This document shows, in pieces, positions 23,654-33,069 of a DNA stretch of 50,895 nt. Made by a program: the position numbers and the translations under genes. Numbering within the stretch: the stretch's first letter is position 1; every line of letters starts with the position of its first letter. A model generated the notes under the pieces. The model saw nothing but the letters and a program-made list of their open reading frames with translations. It made no database searches and was not told where the DNA came from. The DNA is from Alphaproteobacteria bacterium (lineage in GTDB: Bacteria > Pseudomonadota > Alphaproteobacteria > Micropepsales > Micropepsaceae), in assembly GCA_016124635.1 (NCBI GenBank), contig WGNJ01000026.1, forward strand, positions 1-50,895. Direction: 5' to 3'.

Positions 23654-25066
23654 TCATGAGGCCGCAGCTAGACCGACTGGCGACTGGCGAACGACGCGCG
23701 CCGACGGAAACTCGATAAGCACAGTCGTCCCTTTGCCGACCGCGCTCTCAATGCGAAGTATACCGCCGTGTGCTTGCACCAACCCCTTTACAATCGGCAG
23801 GCCCAAGCCGGTGCCGCGCTCGTCCGTCGTGGCGACGTCGTGTTGCCCTTGACCGAAGCTCTCAAGGACGCGAGTGAGATCTTCGCGGGCGATCCCGATC
23901 CCGGTGTCCGACACTGAAATCTGCGTTGCGCCGTCGGAAAGCGTGCGCAGTGCCACGGCAATGGAGCCGTTGCGCGGCGTGAATTTGACGGCGTTCGACA
24001 GCAAATTGATGAGCACCTGGCGAATTGCGCGCTCGTCGGCCTGGAGAATGACATCCCGTGGAACATCGAGGCTCAGATTGAGACTCTTTTGCACAGCCTG
24101 CGGCTCGATAAAGCGGAGTGCTTCGTGGCACGCGTCTTTGAGCGAGAACTGCGTTTCGCGCAAATTCCATTTGCCGGCTTCGATCTTCGATAAATCCAAA
24201 ATGTCGTTGATGAGCCCAAGAAGATGACTGCCGCTCGCGTGCACGTTGGAGGCATAGTCGGCATAGCGGTCGACGGCCTCGCGACCGAACATTTGGTCCT
24301 TGATGACCTCGGAGAAACCTAGCACGGCGTTCAGTGGCGTGCGCAGCTCATGGCTCATGTTTGCAAGAAACTCGGATTTGGCGGCGCTAGCGCGCTCGGC
24401 GCGTTCACGCGCGGCGTTTGCATCTGCGACCGCGTTGCGCAATTTGGTGATGAGCTCTTCTTTGTCTTCGCGAAGCACAAGCATGTCGCGCGCGAGTTGC
24501 CACACTGCCCTTGCATACATGGCGACGAGACCGACATAGCAAAGCTGCAGGAAAGCCATAAGCAGGCCGGTGGGGTAGGTCTCGTTTACGAGCGTGATGC
24601 CGATAAAGAAGACCGCGTAGGGCGTGATGTTTGTGGCAACGACGGGGACACTGGGGGCGGATTGAGCACCCGACGACGCAATGCCCGCGCCCAACACCAC
24701 GTACAGAAGAACATTGTTCAGGCGATCGCCCGCGACCCAAAACGCGGGCGCCACGCCGGCAAAGGCAGTCGAGGAGACCAAGAGCGTGACGCATACGGCA
24801 ATCGTCCAGTGAACGATCCGTTCGCTGCGCTTCGGGTCGTTCAAGAAGCGGTGGAGTGTCGTCAGCGTCAACGACCAGGTGATGACGGAAGCGGCCGCCC
24901 AAAGCGCGATTCTGTCGAGGTCCCACCATTGCAGGAGCATCACGCCGAGTCCGGCGATCACAAGCGGCAGCGGCAGCAAGTTCGTCCAGAGATAGCGAGC
25001 TGCGATCTCCAGATGCGCCAGGGTGAGGGGTCCCGGTCGGCCAAACACTGGTACGCTGAGACGCAT
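23654..25066 (-). CDS. Membrane histidine kinase
   Basis: A 470-aa integral-membrane histidine kinase. About six hydrophobic helices lie in residues 25-200, with no large periplasmic domain, followed by a coiled linker and catalytic core: H box NMSHELRTPLNAVLGF, N box QVLINLLSNAVKFTPR, G1 SDTGIGIA, F region LESFGQGQ, G2 GTGLGLPIVKG. All boxes are intact. No response regulator is adjacent; in alphaproteobacteria such orphan kinases often act on distant or single-domain regulators. It is convergent with the DUF992 gene. Membrane-embedded sensing is inferred from the helix cluster. Confidence 0.9.
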   Translation of the reverse strand: MRLSVPVFGRPGPLTLAHLEIAARYLWTNLLPLPLVIAGLGVMLLQWWDLDRIALWAAASVITWSLTLTTLHRFLNDPKRSERIVHWTIAVCVTLLVSSTAFAGVAPAFWVAGDRLNNVLLYVVLGAGIASSGAQSAPSVPVVATNITPYAVFFIGITLVNETYPTGLLMAFLQLCYVGLVAMYARAVWQLARDMLVLREDKEELITKLRNAVADANAARERAERASAAKSEFLANMSHELRTPLNAVLGFSEVIKDQMFGREAVDRYADYASNVHASGSHLLGLINDILDLSKIEAGKWNLRETQFSLKDACHEALRFIEPQAVQKSLNLSLDVPRDVILQADERAIRQVLINLLSNAVKFTPRNGSIAVALRTLSDGATQISVSDTGIGIAREDLTRVLESFGQGQHDVATTDERGTGLGLPIVKGLVQAHGGILRIESAVGKGTTVLIEFPSARVVRQSPVGLAAAS

Positions 25067-25342
25067 CGGCGGCGGCGATAAGAGCTTGTCGTGAGGCTAT
25101 ACACTATCAAGTACGCGTTAACGGCCGGCTTAGGCGTCGTCGACGGATTTTCGAATTAGCGATTTGTTCACCATCGGGCTCGCGCCTTCGTCAGGCCTCG
25201 GGATTCCAGTGCGGCGTGTCCCGAAAACCGTGAAGGAGCATTGGGTCCTTAGCGGTGGGCGTATACTGCCGCGGGGGAGAATCAGTTGCGGGCGGGGGAC
25301 GCTCGGCTCACTGAACGCTCCGGTTAAGATTGAGGTCCAGGA

Positions 25343-25816
25343 ATGTCGAGACGCGTGCGACGTCGACTTCGTGTCACAACGGGCAGTGTTTTCTTCGACG
25401 TGCTGCCGCTGCTTTCGATCCCGATGATGTTCTACAATGTCGTCGTCTTTACCGGGATCGCCGGCAGCGCCGATCAAGTCGCGAGTTGGATGGTCGCGCC
25501 GGCCGTGACACTTCCGATGTTCTCCGGCTCGGTCCTCAATCTTTCCGCCTCCGACATCATTCTCTTTTGCAGCATGCCGCTGATGTTCTTCGAGATCATC
25601 AAATCGGCGCGGACGGATTCCCTCACCGTGCTGAACCACTCGATCTCCACGCTGACGTTGGTTGTGGCGGTGGTCGAATTCGTGGCGGTCAAAGGGTTTT
25701 CGACGGCAGTCTTCTGTCTATTGGCGCTCATGCAACTCGTCGACGTGATCGCGGGCTTCACCGTCACGATTGCCGCCGCGCGTCGAGATCTCGGCGGCAC
25801 GCGCGTCGTCGGGTAA
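25343..25816 (+). CDS. Four-helix membrane protein, paralogue of 15209 gene
   Basis: A 157-aa membrane protein of unknown function with an Arg-rich N-terminus (SRRVRRRLRV) and four hydrophobic helices. It shares with the 15209-15652 product the pattern LPLL.IP, PMFSG, F.EIIKSARTDS, LQ-or-MQLVDVIAG.TVT.A.A and a closing RRDLGG. The extra basic N-terminus is absent in the paralogue. CCAGGA precedes the ATG. The 276-bp gap upstream, shared divergently with the membrane kinase, has no recognisable element and lacks the 13-bp repeats found before the paralogue. Confidence 0.75.
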   Translation: MSRRVRRRLRVTTGSVFFDVLPLLSIPMMFYNVVVFTGIAGSADQVASWMVAPAVTLPMFSGSVLNLSASDIILFCSMPLMFFEIIKSARTDSLTVLNHSISTLTLVVAVVEFVAVKGFSTAVFCLLALMQLVDVIAGFTVTIAAARRDLGGTRVVG

Positions 25817-25976
25817 CGTCCGGTCAGATTGGCGCGACCTGCGCTCAGAATCGGTGCTGGATGCCTGTGCGGCGTCTAGTGAAGTGGAGACTGAGCGCCT
25901 ATTCCTGCCCTTGACTGTTGCGTGACTTTCATGAGCTTTGATCACTAGGATCGATGCTCATCGGAACGCGACTGGA

Positions 25977-27914
25977 ATGCGCCTCATAATTCGCCTTTGG
26001 TTCGCCGTGCTGACGTGCGGTGCATGCGTTTCAAACGCCCTCGCCTTGACGTTCGACGACTTCGCCCGGCTACCCGAAGTCGAGACGGCAGCCATTTCGC
26101 CCGACGCGAAGCACTTCGTCACGCTGCAGCCGGTCGCCGCCCGGCGGAGCGTCGTCATCTATCACGTCGATGGAGGGTACTGCGCGTTCGCACCCAACGA
26201 CGTCAAGATCAGGCAGGTCTACTGGGTAAATTCGAGTCATTTGCTCATTTCGGTCACGCGACCTCAAACGAAGTTCTCGCTCTATGGCGACTATAGGCCC
26301 CACGAGTGGACGTGGATGCTGTTGATCGACAAGGACTGCAAGAATCCAAAAATGATTCTCCCTGACCGCTCAGGCGCATCGGCCTATGGCTTTCGAGGAA
26401 GGGTGCTTAGCCGGTTACCCGGCGATGATCACCACGTGCTTGTTGTAGCCGGAAAGATTTACAAGCTCGATATTGATACGGCCAGGGCGACGGCAATCTC
26501 GAGTACAGAACGGAGCCGGTGCGATTTCTCGCGCCGGTTCGTTGCAGATGCAACCGGCAAGGCTCGCATCTGCTATTCGCGCGTCGGTCGTGACACGGCC
26601 ATTTTTGCGCGCCTCGATGGTTCGGACGAATGGGTGCAAGTCTATCGCTATTCTTGGGACGACCGGCATGCGCGTGAAATATCTTTCGAAGGTTTTGCCG
26701 CAGATCCAGACGTCGCCTTTGTGGTGACGCGCAATGGCGGTGAGCGGCTTGCTGCGTACGAATTCGATCTGAGAACCAAATCGCTGGGACGGATCGTCTA
26801 TCAGAATCCCAAATCCGATGTGGTGGGGTACATTCTCGAGCCGGGATCAAAGCGGGTCGTCGGCGTTGAGTATGAGACCTTTGACGGTGACAGGGTCGAG
26901 TGGCTCGACAGGAGTTGGGCGCAGCTTTGGGCGGACCTGTCCGCGACGTTCGAAGAGGGTGCGCTCGAATTTGTTTCGTTCGCGGATGATCGGAAGATCT
27001 TTACGATTTATCATCGGGGACCAGATGATCCCGCCGGTTCCTACTATCTCGTGAACCTCAACAAGCCTGAAGTGTCAAAGCTCGGCAGCATGTATCCTGC
27101 CGTGACGCCGGCCGAATACGTCCAGCCGAAGTTGATCCATTACAAGGCTCGCGATGGCCTTGATATTCCCGCCTATCTGACGATGCCGCGCAACGTGACG
27201 GGCAAGGTGCCGCTCGTCGTGTTGCCACACGGCGGTCCTGAATCTCGCGACGACCAGGCCGCTTACGACGACTGGCAGCAGTTCCTCACATGGCGTGGTT
27301 ATGCGGTGCTGCAGCCGCAGTTTCGTGGGTCGACAGGACTTGGGCGCAGTTTCATTGAGGCGGGTTATAAGCAATGGGGCCTGAAGATGCAGGACGACAT
27401 CACCGATGGCGTCCTGGACGTGATCAGACAGGGCCTCGTCGACAAAGATCGGATCTGCATTTTCGGGTGGTCTTACGGGGGCTATGCCGCACTGGCGGGG
27501 CTTGCATTCACGCCAGACCTCTATAAGTGCGGCGTCGCCGGCGCCCCGATCTCCGACCTGCTGACGATGACCGGCTTTGTCAACGGTTACTCTGGGTACG
27601 GGTTCGACGAAGAATATTGGTATTGGCCGCGAGCCGTCGGCGATGTGACGCGCGATAGAGAGCGAATGGCGGCAACGTCGCCTGCGCTGCACGCCGATCG
27701 GATCCGGGCGCCTTTGCTTTTGATTCACGGCACGTACGACACAACAGTGCCGATCGGTCAAAGCGACGAGATGGCGAAAGCCATGGAGAGGGCGGGCAAG
27801 CCCTATGAGTATGTGCGTCTCGAGGGGGAGGACCACCATCTCTTCAAGGCCGATACCCGGCGGAAGACCTATGAGGCGCTCGATCAATTTCTAGCCAAGT
27901 ATTTGCGTCAATAG
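25977..27914 (+). CDS. S9 family prolyl-oligopeptidase-type peptidase
   Basis: Secreted or periplasmic serine peptidase of 645 aa. A signal peptide (RLIIRLWFAVLTCGACVSNA) leads into a beta-propeller-like region (about 25-380; ISPDAKHFVTLQP, DYRPHEWTWML), then the alpha/beta-hydrolase domain with LPHGGPESRDDQA, the nucleophile GWSYGGYAALAG (Ser), Asp in HGTYDTTVPIGQ and His in GEDHHLFK, giving a complete triad. Such enzymes cleave short peptides or acyl-amino acids. The start at ATG 25977 is chosen because the signal peptide begins there; a TTG at 25938 would add a charged extension. It is followed closely by the TPR-sulfotransferase gene. Confidence 0.92.
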   Translation: MRLIIRLWFAVLTCGACVSNALALTFDDFARLPEVETAAISPDAKHFVTLQPVAARRSVVIYHVDGGYCAFAPNDVKIRQVYWVNSSHLLISVTRPQTKFSLYGDYRPHEWTWMLLIDKDCKNPKMILPDRSGASAYGFRGRVLSRLPGDDHHVLVVAGKIYKLDIDTARATAISSTERSRCDFSRRFVADATGKARICYSRVGRDTAIFARLDGSDEWVQVYRYSWDDRHAREISFEGFAADPDVAFVVTRNGGERLAAYEFDLRTKSLGRIVYQNPKSDVVGYILEPGSKRVVGVEYETFDGDRVEWLDRSWAQLWADLSATFEEGALEFVSFADDRKIFTIYHRGPDDPAGSYYLVNLNKPEVSKLGSMYPAVTPAEYVQPKLIHYKARDGLDIPAYLTMPRNVTGKVPLVVLPHGGPESRDDQAAYDDWQQFLTWRGYAVLQPQFRGSTGLGRSFIEAGYKQWGLKMQDDITDGVLDVIRQGLVDKDRICIFGWSYGGYAALAGLAFTPDLYKCGVAGAPISDLLTMTGFVNGYSGYGFDEEYWYWPRAVGDVTRDRERMAATSPALHADRIRAPLLLIHGTYDTTVPIGQSDEMAKAMERAGKPYEYVRLEGEDHHLFKADTRRKTYEALDQFLAKYLRQ

Positions 27915-27967
27915 GGTTAGTATTTCTTGCACTCGCGTTGGATGGGTCGGTGCGCTATAGCACCGGC

Positions 27968-30049
27968 ATGCAGGGCGTTCATCCAATGCAGCAGGCCGCG
28001 CGCCTGATGCAGCAAGGTAAGTTTCGCGAGGCCGAACCGATCATCCGGCAGGCGCTGGCGCAGCGTCCGGGCGATGCGCAGATCATGCACATGCTCGCGG
28101 CCGCTTTGTTCGAAACGGAACGTCAGACCGAGGCGATCGAACTGATGCAGCGGGCGCTGAAGGCGCAGCCACAGGCCGCGCCGCTGCATGGCCATCTCGG
28201 CGAGATGTATCGGCGCACCGGAAATCTCGCGAAGGCGATCGAGCATGGCGAGCGGGCGGCCGCGCTGCAGCCGGGCGCGGTGCAGGCGCACAACAACCTC
28301 GCCGTCGCCTATTCGCAGGCCGGTCAGCTGGACAAGGCGCTGGCGGCGTGCGACCGCGCGATCGCGATCCAATCCAATCATGTCGGCGCGATCGCTAATC
28401 GGGGCAACGTTCTGCGGCAGCAAGGCCGACTGAGCGACGCCGAGGTCGCTTACAGGCGCGCGCTGGCAATCAACCCAAATCATCCGGAGACGCTGAACAA
28501 TCTCGGCACGGTGCTGCGCGATCAGGGCAAGCCGACCGAAGCGATCGAATTCTACCGCCGGGCCGTCGCCCAGCGGCGCGGCTATGTCGATGCCGGCAGC
28601 AATCTCGCACTCGCGTTGAAAGACGTGAAGGAATACGAGGAAGCTACGCAGATTCTGCAGGCTATATTGCGGGCCCATCCGCGCGATGCGTCAGCTGCCT
28701 CGCGGCTCGGCGCCGTTGCGCTCGACCAGGGGCAGCCGGACAAAGCAATTATCGCGCTCGAGCAATCGATCGCCGTCAACCCGAACGACGGCGAAGCGCA
28801 GAACATGCTGGGCCAAGCTTATCAGGAGACGGGGCAGCCGCATAAAGCAGAAGCTGCGTTGCGCAGGTCGATCGCGCTCAAACCGGACTACGCCGATCCC
28901 TGGAACAATCTCGGCAACGTGCTCAAGGAATTGGGCCGCATGAGCGAGGCGCTGGCGGCGTTCGAGAAAGCGATCTCCATCCGGCCGGACATGTTCGCGG
29001 CCTACGTCAATTTGGCCGAGGTCAAAACGTATGAGTCGGACGACGATCCGCATTTGAAGACGCTCGAGCGGTATCTAACAGAGGCTCAGACATTGGCGCC
29101 GATGCGGCAGGTCAACCTGCATTTCGCGACCGGCAAGGCGTACAACGATCTCAAGCGCTACGACGACGCGTTCGCGCAATTCGCCCAAGCCAACGTGCTG
29201 AAGCGCGCGACGATCAGCTACGACGAGGCGGCGATGATGTCGTTCTTCCGCCGCATAGGCGAGGTGTTCGACGCGGGTCTGATCCGGCGGTTGAGCGGCT
29301 CCGGCGATCCGTCGGCCCAGCCGATCTTCGTGCTCGGTATGCCGCGGTCGGGCACGACCTTGATCGAGCAGATCATCGCGAGCCACCCAAAGGTGCGACC
29401 GGGCGGCGAATTGCGCGACTTCAGCCGCACGGTTGCCGATCATTTCGCGCCGAAGGGGACGCTACCCTTCGCCGAGTACATGAACGGCGTCGCGCCGGAC
29501 GAAATGAAGGTGCTCGGTCGCGAGTACGTTCGCAGGCTCGGCGCGCATTCGCCGGGCGCCGCGCATATCACCGACAAGATGCCGCAGAACTTCTTCTCCG
29601 TCGGGCTGATCCATTTGGCGCTGCCGAACGCCAAGATCGTGCACGCGATGCGCAGTCCGGTCGATACGTGCGTTTCGTGCTTCACGAAGCTGTTCGCCGG
29701 CCAGCAGGATGCGACCTACGACCTCGCCGAACTCGGGCGGTATTATCGCGCGTATCACGAACTGATGGGGCATTGGCGGAGCGTGCTGCCGGCCGGATCG
29801 TTCCTCGACGTGCGCTACGAGGACGTCGTCGGCGATATCGAAGGTCAGTCGCGGCGGCTGCTCGAGTTTTGCGGGCTCGCGTGGGATGCGAAGGTGCTCG
29901 ACTTCCACAAGACCGACCGGCCGGTGAAGACGGCGAGCGCGGCGCAGGTGCGCCAGCCGCTCTATTCGTCCGCCGTCGCGCGCTGGCGGCACTACGAAAA
30001 GCACCTCGGACCGCTGCTCAAGGAGCTGGGCGACCTCGCCGAGGTTTAA
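27968..30049 (+). CDS. TPR-repeat sulfotransferase
   Basis: About 693 aa. The N-terminal half (about 10-380) holds some ten tetratricopeptide repeats (motifs such as AKAIEHGERAAALQPG, LNNLGTVLRDQGKPTEAIEF, PWNNLGNVLKELGRMSEAL). The C-terminal domain is a sulfotransferase: 5'-phosphosulfate loop VLGMPRSGTTLIEQII, GGELRDF and the 3'-phosphate element MRSPVDTCVS. PAPS-dependent sulfation of a peptide or surface glycan is likely. The start is uncertain (ATG 27968 or 27986; the frame also has TTG 27938). It overlaps its convergent neighbour by four bases at the stop codons. It may follow the S9 peptidase in one transcript. Confidence 0.9.
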   Translation: MQGVHPMQQAARLMQQGKFREAEPIIRQALAQRPGDAQIMHMLAAALFETERQTEAIELMQRALKAQPQAAPLHGHLGEMYRRTGNLAKAIEHGERAAALQPGAVQAHNNLAVAYSQAGQLDKALAACDRAIAIQSNHVGAIANRGNVLRQQGRLSDAEVAYRRALAINPNHPETLNNLGTVLRDQGKPTEAIEFYRRAVAQRRGYVDAGSNLALALKDVKEYEEATQILQAILRAHPRDASAASRLGAVALDQGQPDKAIIALEQSIAVNPNDGEAQNMLGQAYQETGQPHKAEAALRRSIALKPDYADPWNNLGNVLKELGRMSEALAAFEKAISIRPDMFAAYVNLAEVKTYESDDDPHLKTLERYLTEAQTLAPMRQVNLHFATGKAYNDLKRYDDAFAQFAQANVLKRATISYDEAAMMSFFRRIGEVFDAGLIRRLSGSGDPSAQPIFVLGMPRSGTTLIEQIIASHPKVRPGGELRDFSRTVADHFAPKGTLPFAEYMNGVAPDEMKVLGREYVRRLGAHSPGAAHITDKMPQNFFSVGLIHLALPNAKIVHAMRSPVDTCVSCFTKLFAGQQDATYDLAELGRYYRAYHELMGHWRSVLPAGSFLDVRYEDVVGDIEGQSRRLLEFCGLAWDAKVLDFHKTDRPVKTASAAQVRQPLYSSAVARWRHYEKHLGPLLKELGDLAEV

Positions 30050-30927
30050 GCCTTTGCCGGATGCTCGCCGTCGAGCGTCAGGATGCCGCCGTAGAGATCC
30101 GGCCGGCGGTCGCGAAAGACGCCCCAATTCAAGCGCTGCCGGCGGTTCTCTTCGAGGTCGAAGGTCGCGGTGATCACGGCTTCGCTCTTGGTGTCCGCCT
30201 CCGCCACCTTGGCGCCGGTCGCGTCGGTGATGAAGGACGAACCGTAGAAGGTGATCTCGCAGCTCTTTCCGACCTCGCGACCGATGCGGTTCGAGGCGAC
30301 GACGGGCACCATGTTCGCCGCCGCGTGACCCTGCATGACGCGCTGCCATTGGTCGCGCGAGTTGATCGTGGGGTCGTGCGGCTCGGAGCCGATGGCGGTC
30401 GGATAGCAGATGACGTCGGCGCCCTTCAGCGCCAGCACGCGCGCGGCTTCCGGAAACCACTGATCCCAGCAGATGGCGGCGCCGACGGTGGCGTATTTCG
30501 TCTGCCAGACGCGAAAGCCGGTGTCGCCGGGGTTGAAGTAGTATTTTTCGCGGTAGCCGGGGCCGTCTGGAATGTGCGACTTGCGATATGTCCCGAGCAC
30601 GGATCCGTCGGCGTCGATCATCAGGAGCGAATTGTACTGCGCGTTGTTGGCGCGCTCGAAGATGGAGACGGGGAGCACGACGCTCAGCTCGGCGGCGAGC
30701 TTGCGCATGCGCTTGACCGCGGGGTTCTCGTCGACCGGCGTCGCCAGGTTCATGTATTCGGGCTCGGTGTCCTTGCAGAAGTAGGGCGCCTCGAAGAGCT
30801 CTTGGATCAGCACGAGCCGTGCGCCCTTGGCGTGCGCCGCGCGCACCAGCTTCTCGGCGTTGGCGATGTTGGCGTCGCGATCCCAGCTGCAGGCCATTTG
30901 CGTCGCGGCGACGGTGAGTTCGCTCAT
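30046..30927 (-). CDS. aguB: N-carbamoylputrescine amidase-type nitrilase
   Basis: Carbon-nitrogen hydrolase of 293 aa, close to AguB, which turns N-carbamoylputrescine into putrescine, CO2 and ammonia in polyamine synthesis. The catalytic triad is visible: Glu 43 (LIQELFEAPYF), Lys in GTYRKSHIPDGPGY and Cys in AAICWDQWFPEA. GFYFNPGDTGF-like and MQGHAAANMVPVVASNRIG elements fit AguB better than other branches. The stop codon (TAA at 30048-30046) overlaps that of the convergent sulfotransferase. No agmatine deiminase gene is in view, so the branch assignment is by sequence only. Confidence 0.88.
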   Translation of the reverse strand: MSELTVAATQMACSWDRDANIANAEKLVRAAHAKGARLVLIQELFEAPYFCKDTEPEYMNLATPVDENPAVKRMRKLAAELSVVLPVSIFERANNAQYNSLLMIDADGSVLGTYRKSHIPDGPGYREKYYFNPGDTGFRVWQTKYATVGAAICWDQWFPEAARVLALKGADVICYPTAIGSEPHDPTINSRDQWQRVMQGHAAANMVPVVASNRIGREVGKSCEITFYGSSFITDATGAKVAEADTKSEAVITATFDLEENRRQRLNWGVFRDRRPDLYGGILTLDGEHPAKA

Positions 30928-31006
30928 TCGTGTCGTCCACTTCGAGGGGAAGGGCGGACGGAACGCCCGCGCTTCCGGTCAAGAAGTACCGCGCCGCGCC
31001 GTCGCG

Positions 31007-31882
31007 TCAATGCTTGGCGTTGTTTTCCTCAGGCGTGCGGCGGGTCGGAATGGGCATCGAGCAGATCTCGACCAGCTTCGGCGGCTGATGCAGCCAGAAT
31101 TCCGAGACGGCGTTGCGGCGTTCTTCTTTCTTGGTCGTGAAGTCGGGGCCGTCGGTGCGCATGACCTGGTAGCGCGGACGCTCGCGGCGCGGCATGTCGC
31201 TCGCGATCTGGACCTTGAGGATTTCGTCGCGCCGGCTCGCATCCTGAATGACCCCGCTTTCGACGGCCGGGTCGCCGCGGTTCAGTTTCTGCAGATACTG
31301 CATGCCCTCGAGCACGCGGCCGAAGACCGAGAGATTGCGGTCGAGACGGCGCGGCGCCTGACCGATCACGATGTAGAACTCGGTGCCGCCGGTGTCTGGA
31401 TCGTTGTCGCGCGCCATGGCGACGGCGCCCGGACAGTGGACGAGCCAGAGCTTGCCGATCTCGTCGTCGCGCGCCGCGGGGAAGCCTTTGCTGAAGCCCA
31501 CCTCCGGCGCGTAGAGATCGGGCGAGTTCAGCGGCGTGAATTCCAGATTGGGCGTGATGTCGTGATCGAACTCATGCTTCAGCGGCGGCCACTGCTTCAG
31601 CTTCTTGTCGTCGCCTTCGCCGATCCCGCCTTGCGCCACAAAGCCCTCGATCACGCGGTAGAAGCTCAGGCCGTCGTAGAAATGCGCGCGGGCGAGGGCG
31701 CGCATGCGCTCGACATGTTTGGGCGCAAACTCAGGATAGAGCTCGATGGCGACGCGGCCGTACTTGACGTCGATCAGCATCAGATTGTTGGGATCGACGT
31801 CGCGCCAATCGCCGTCCGCGCGTGCGACCGCGCTCATGCCGTAGAGCGCGACAAGCGCCAACAGCCAGTGCCATGGTCTCAC
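31007..31882 (-). CDS. Periplasmic cyclophilin-type peptidyl-prolyl isomerase
   Basis: Secreted cyclophilin of 291 aa. It starts with GTG at 31882, preceded by TGAGGATC; this gives a clean signal peptide (HWLLALVALYGMSAVARA), whereas a longer frame upstream would not. The isomerase core spans about 35-215: VAIELYPEFAPKHVERMR, FYDGLSFYRVIEGFVAQGG, AVAMARDNDPDTGGTEFY, DRNLSVFGRVLEGM. A C-terminal extension of about 75 residues (SDMPRRERPRYQVMRTDG) is not part of the fold. It should help fold periplasmic or outer-membrane proteins, possibly including the OmpA-like proteins encoded further on. Confidence 0.88.
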   Translation of the reverse strand: MRPWHWLLALVALYGMSAVARADGDWRDVDPNNLMLIDVKYGRVAIELYPEFAPKHVERMRALARAHFYDGLSFYRVIEGFVAQGGIGEGDDKKLKQWPPLKHEFDHDITPNLEFTPLNSPDLYAPEVGFSKGFPAARDDEIGKLWLVHCPGAVAMARDNDPDTGGTEFYIVIGQAPRRLDRNLSVFGRVLEGMQYLQKLNRGDPAVESGVIQDASRRDEILKVQIASDMPRRERPRYQVMRTDGPDFTTKKEERRNAVSEFWLHQPPKLVEICSMPIPTRRTPEENNAKH

Positions 31883-32393
31883 GATCCTCAGTCCCCCTTT
31901 GATTCTCGATGAGGATGACATTGCGAGCGAAGGCGGGCAACGCGGGCTTCGCTTGCCGGAGTCGACACAACCAGCGGCAGAGCGATGATCGCTCCATCCG
32001 TCACATCCATCACATGGCGGATTTTCGCGAAAAGTAATGCCAACAAACGCCGATCGTGTTGCAGGTTCAAACGTCACATCGCGGTTAACGAGCGGGGCAA
32101 CGTCGCTCGCCGCCGGCAGCGCACATCTACCGGTTGCGAAATTCGCACTATGCCCCCCGTTATCCGCTACATTGGCGGATTTGCGCCATTTCATCCGCTA
32201 CATATCCTCCTACATGTGTATGCACAGCGTGAGAGGCTTGAGGTCTCAAGAAATGCTCACGGGCTTGCGTTCCCGTGCGCGGGAGGTTTGAGCCTCGAGC
32301 GGGTCGACCTTCGACATATTCACGCGGTCAATGAGCGCGCCCGTTACTGCGGGCGATTTTGCATCATTGCTTTGTATTGCGATTTTGTCAATA
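31883..32393. other. Long intergenic stretch
   Basis: About 510 bp between the divergent ends of the cyclophilin and thioesterase genes. No gene is supported. It holds the short direct and inverted repeats at 32162-32203 and otherwise shows no features I recognise; no tRNA or small RNA was found. Confidence 0.5.
32162..32203. repeat. Direct repeat ATCCGCTACAT with intervening inverted copy
   Basis: ATCCGCTACAT occurs at 32162-32172 and 32193-32203; between them GCGGAT (32175-32180) is the reverse complement of the first six bases. It could be a multi-site operator. No regulator assigned. Confidence 0.4.
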
Positions 32394-32873
32394 TCAGGCG
32401 TCGCCGAGCGGGCGATCGAGCGCGACTTCGCGCATGGTCGTTGCCGCGAGAACCGCCGGTTCGCCGTCTTGCAGGAAGCGCGTGAACACGAAGTGGGTTC
32501 GGCCCCGTTGCGCTTCGCGGCGGCTGTCGATGATGAACTTCGGGCCGACGATCGGGCGGAGATAATCGACCTTCATGCTCGTGGTGGCCAACCACGGGTG
32601 TTCAGTCGATGCGGCTCGTTCGGCGCGCGGCCGCGCGGTGAACAACGCAACGAGGTCGACGTAAGTCGGCGTGAATCCTCCGAAAAGCTGCCCTCGAGGA
32701 TTCTTCGCTTGTTTGGGCAGGTGCGCCGAGACGCGTAAATGCCCGTCGCCTTCTTCCAAAACGTCCCATGCCCACGCTTCCAGGAAATCGCCGGCAGGAT
32801 GGCCGCGTCCGATCAGGCGGCCTGGTTCGGTCGTTATCCAGGGGCGGGCGAGCGGTTCGTTTTCACGCGGCAC
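32394..32873 (-). CDS. Hotdog-fold thioesterase (PaaI-like)
   Basis: A 159-aa acyl-CoA thioesterase of the hotdog fold. The hotdog helix is PKQAKNPRGQLFGGFTPTYVD, followed by TTSMKVDYLRPIVGPKF and HFVFTRFLQDGEPAVLA. It starts with GTG at 32873, chosen because GAGGAG lies six bases upstream; a longer frame to 32951 lacks a site. It probably hydrolyses aryl- or acyl-CoA compounds; the substrate is unknown. No paa genes are nearby. Confidence 0.85.
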   Translation of the reverse strand: MPRENEPLARPWITTEPGRLIGRGHPAGDFLEAWAWDVLEEGDGHLRVSAHLPKQAKNPRGQLFGGFTPTYVDLVALFTARPRAERAASTEHPWLATTSMKVDYLRPIVGPKFIIDSRREAQRGRTHFVFTRFLQDGEPAVLAATTMREVALDRPLGDA

Positions 32874-33069
32874 GGTGTTCTCCTCGTTGACGGTTTGCGT
32901 CTGCACCAGACAGCCCGAGGTTGGATCCCAGGGCACACGGACAAATTCCACTGAACCCTAGGATCAAGCTTTTGACACCTGCCGCCATGGCGCAGTCACG
33001 CGCAGAGGCTAAACTCGCCCGGCGGGCGGCGGCAACGTCGGCTTGCCGCGGCACAGGGGCGCCACACGC

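Noticed and set aside
25105..25135. CtrA-type box before the membrane histidine kinase
   Set aside because: TTAA is followed by CTTA after seven bases; the second half does not match.
29668..31140. Long plus-strand frame across the sulfotransferase 3' end, AguB and cyclophilin genes
   Set aside because: Out of frame with the sulfotransferase and antisense to two well-supported enzymes.
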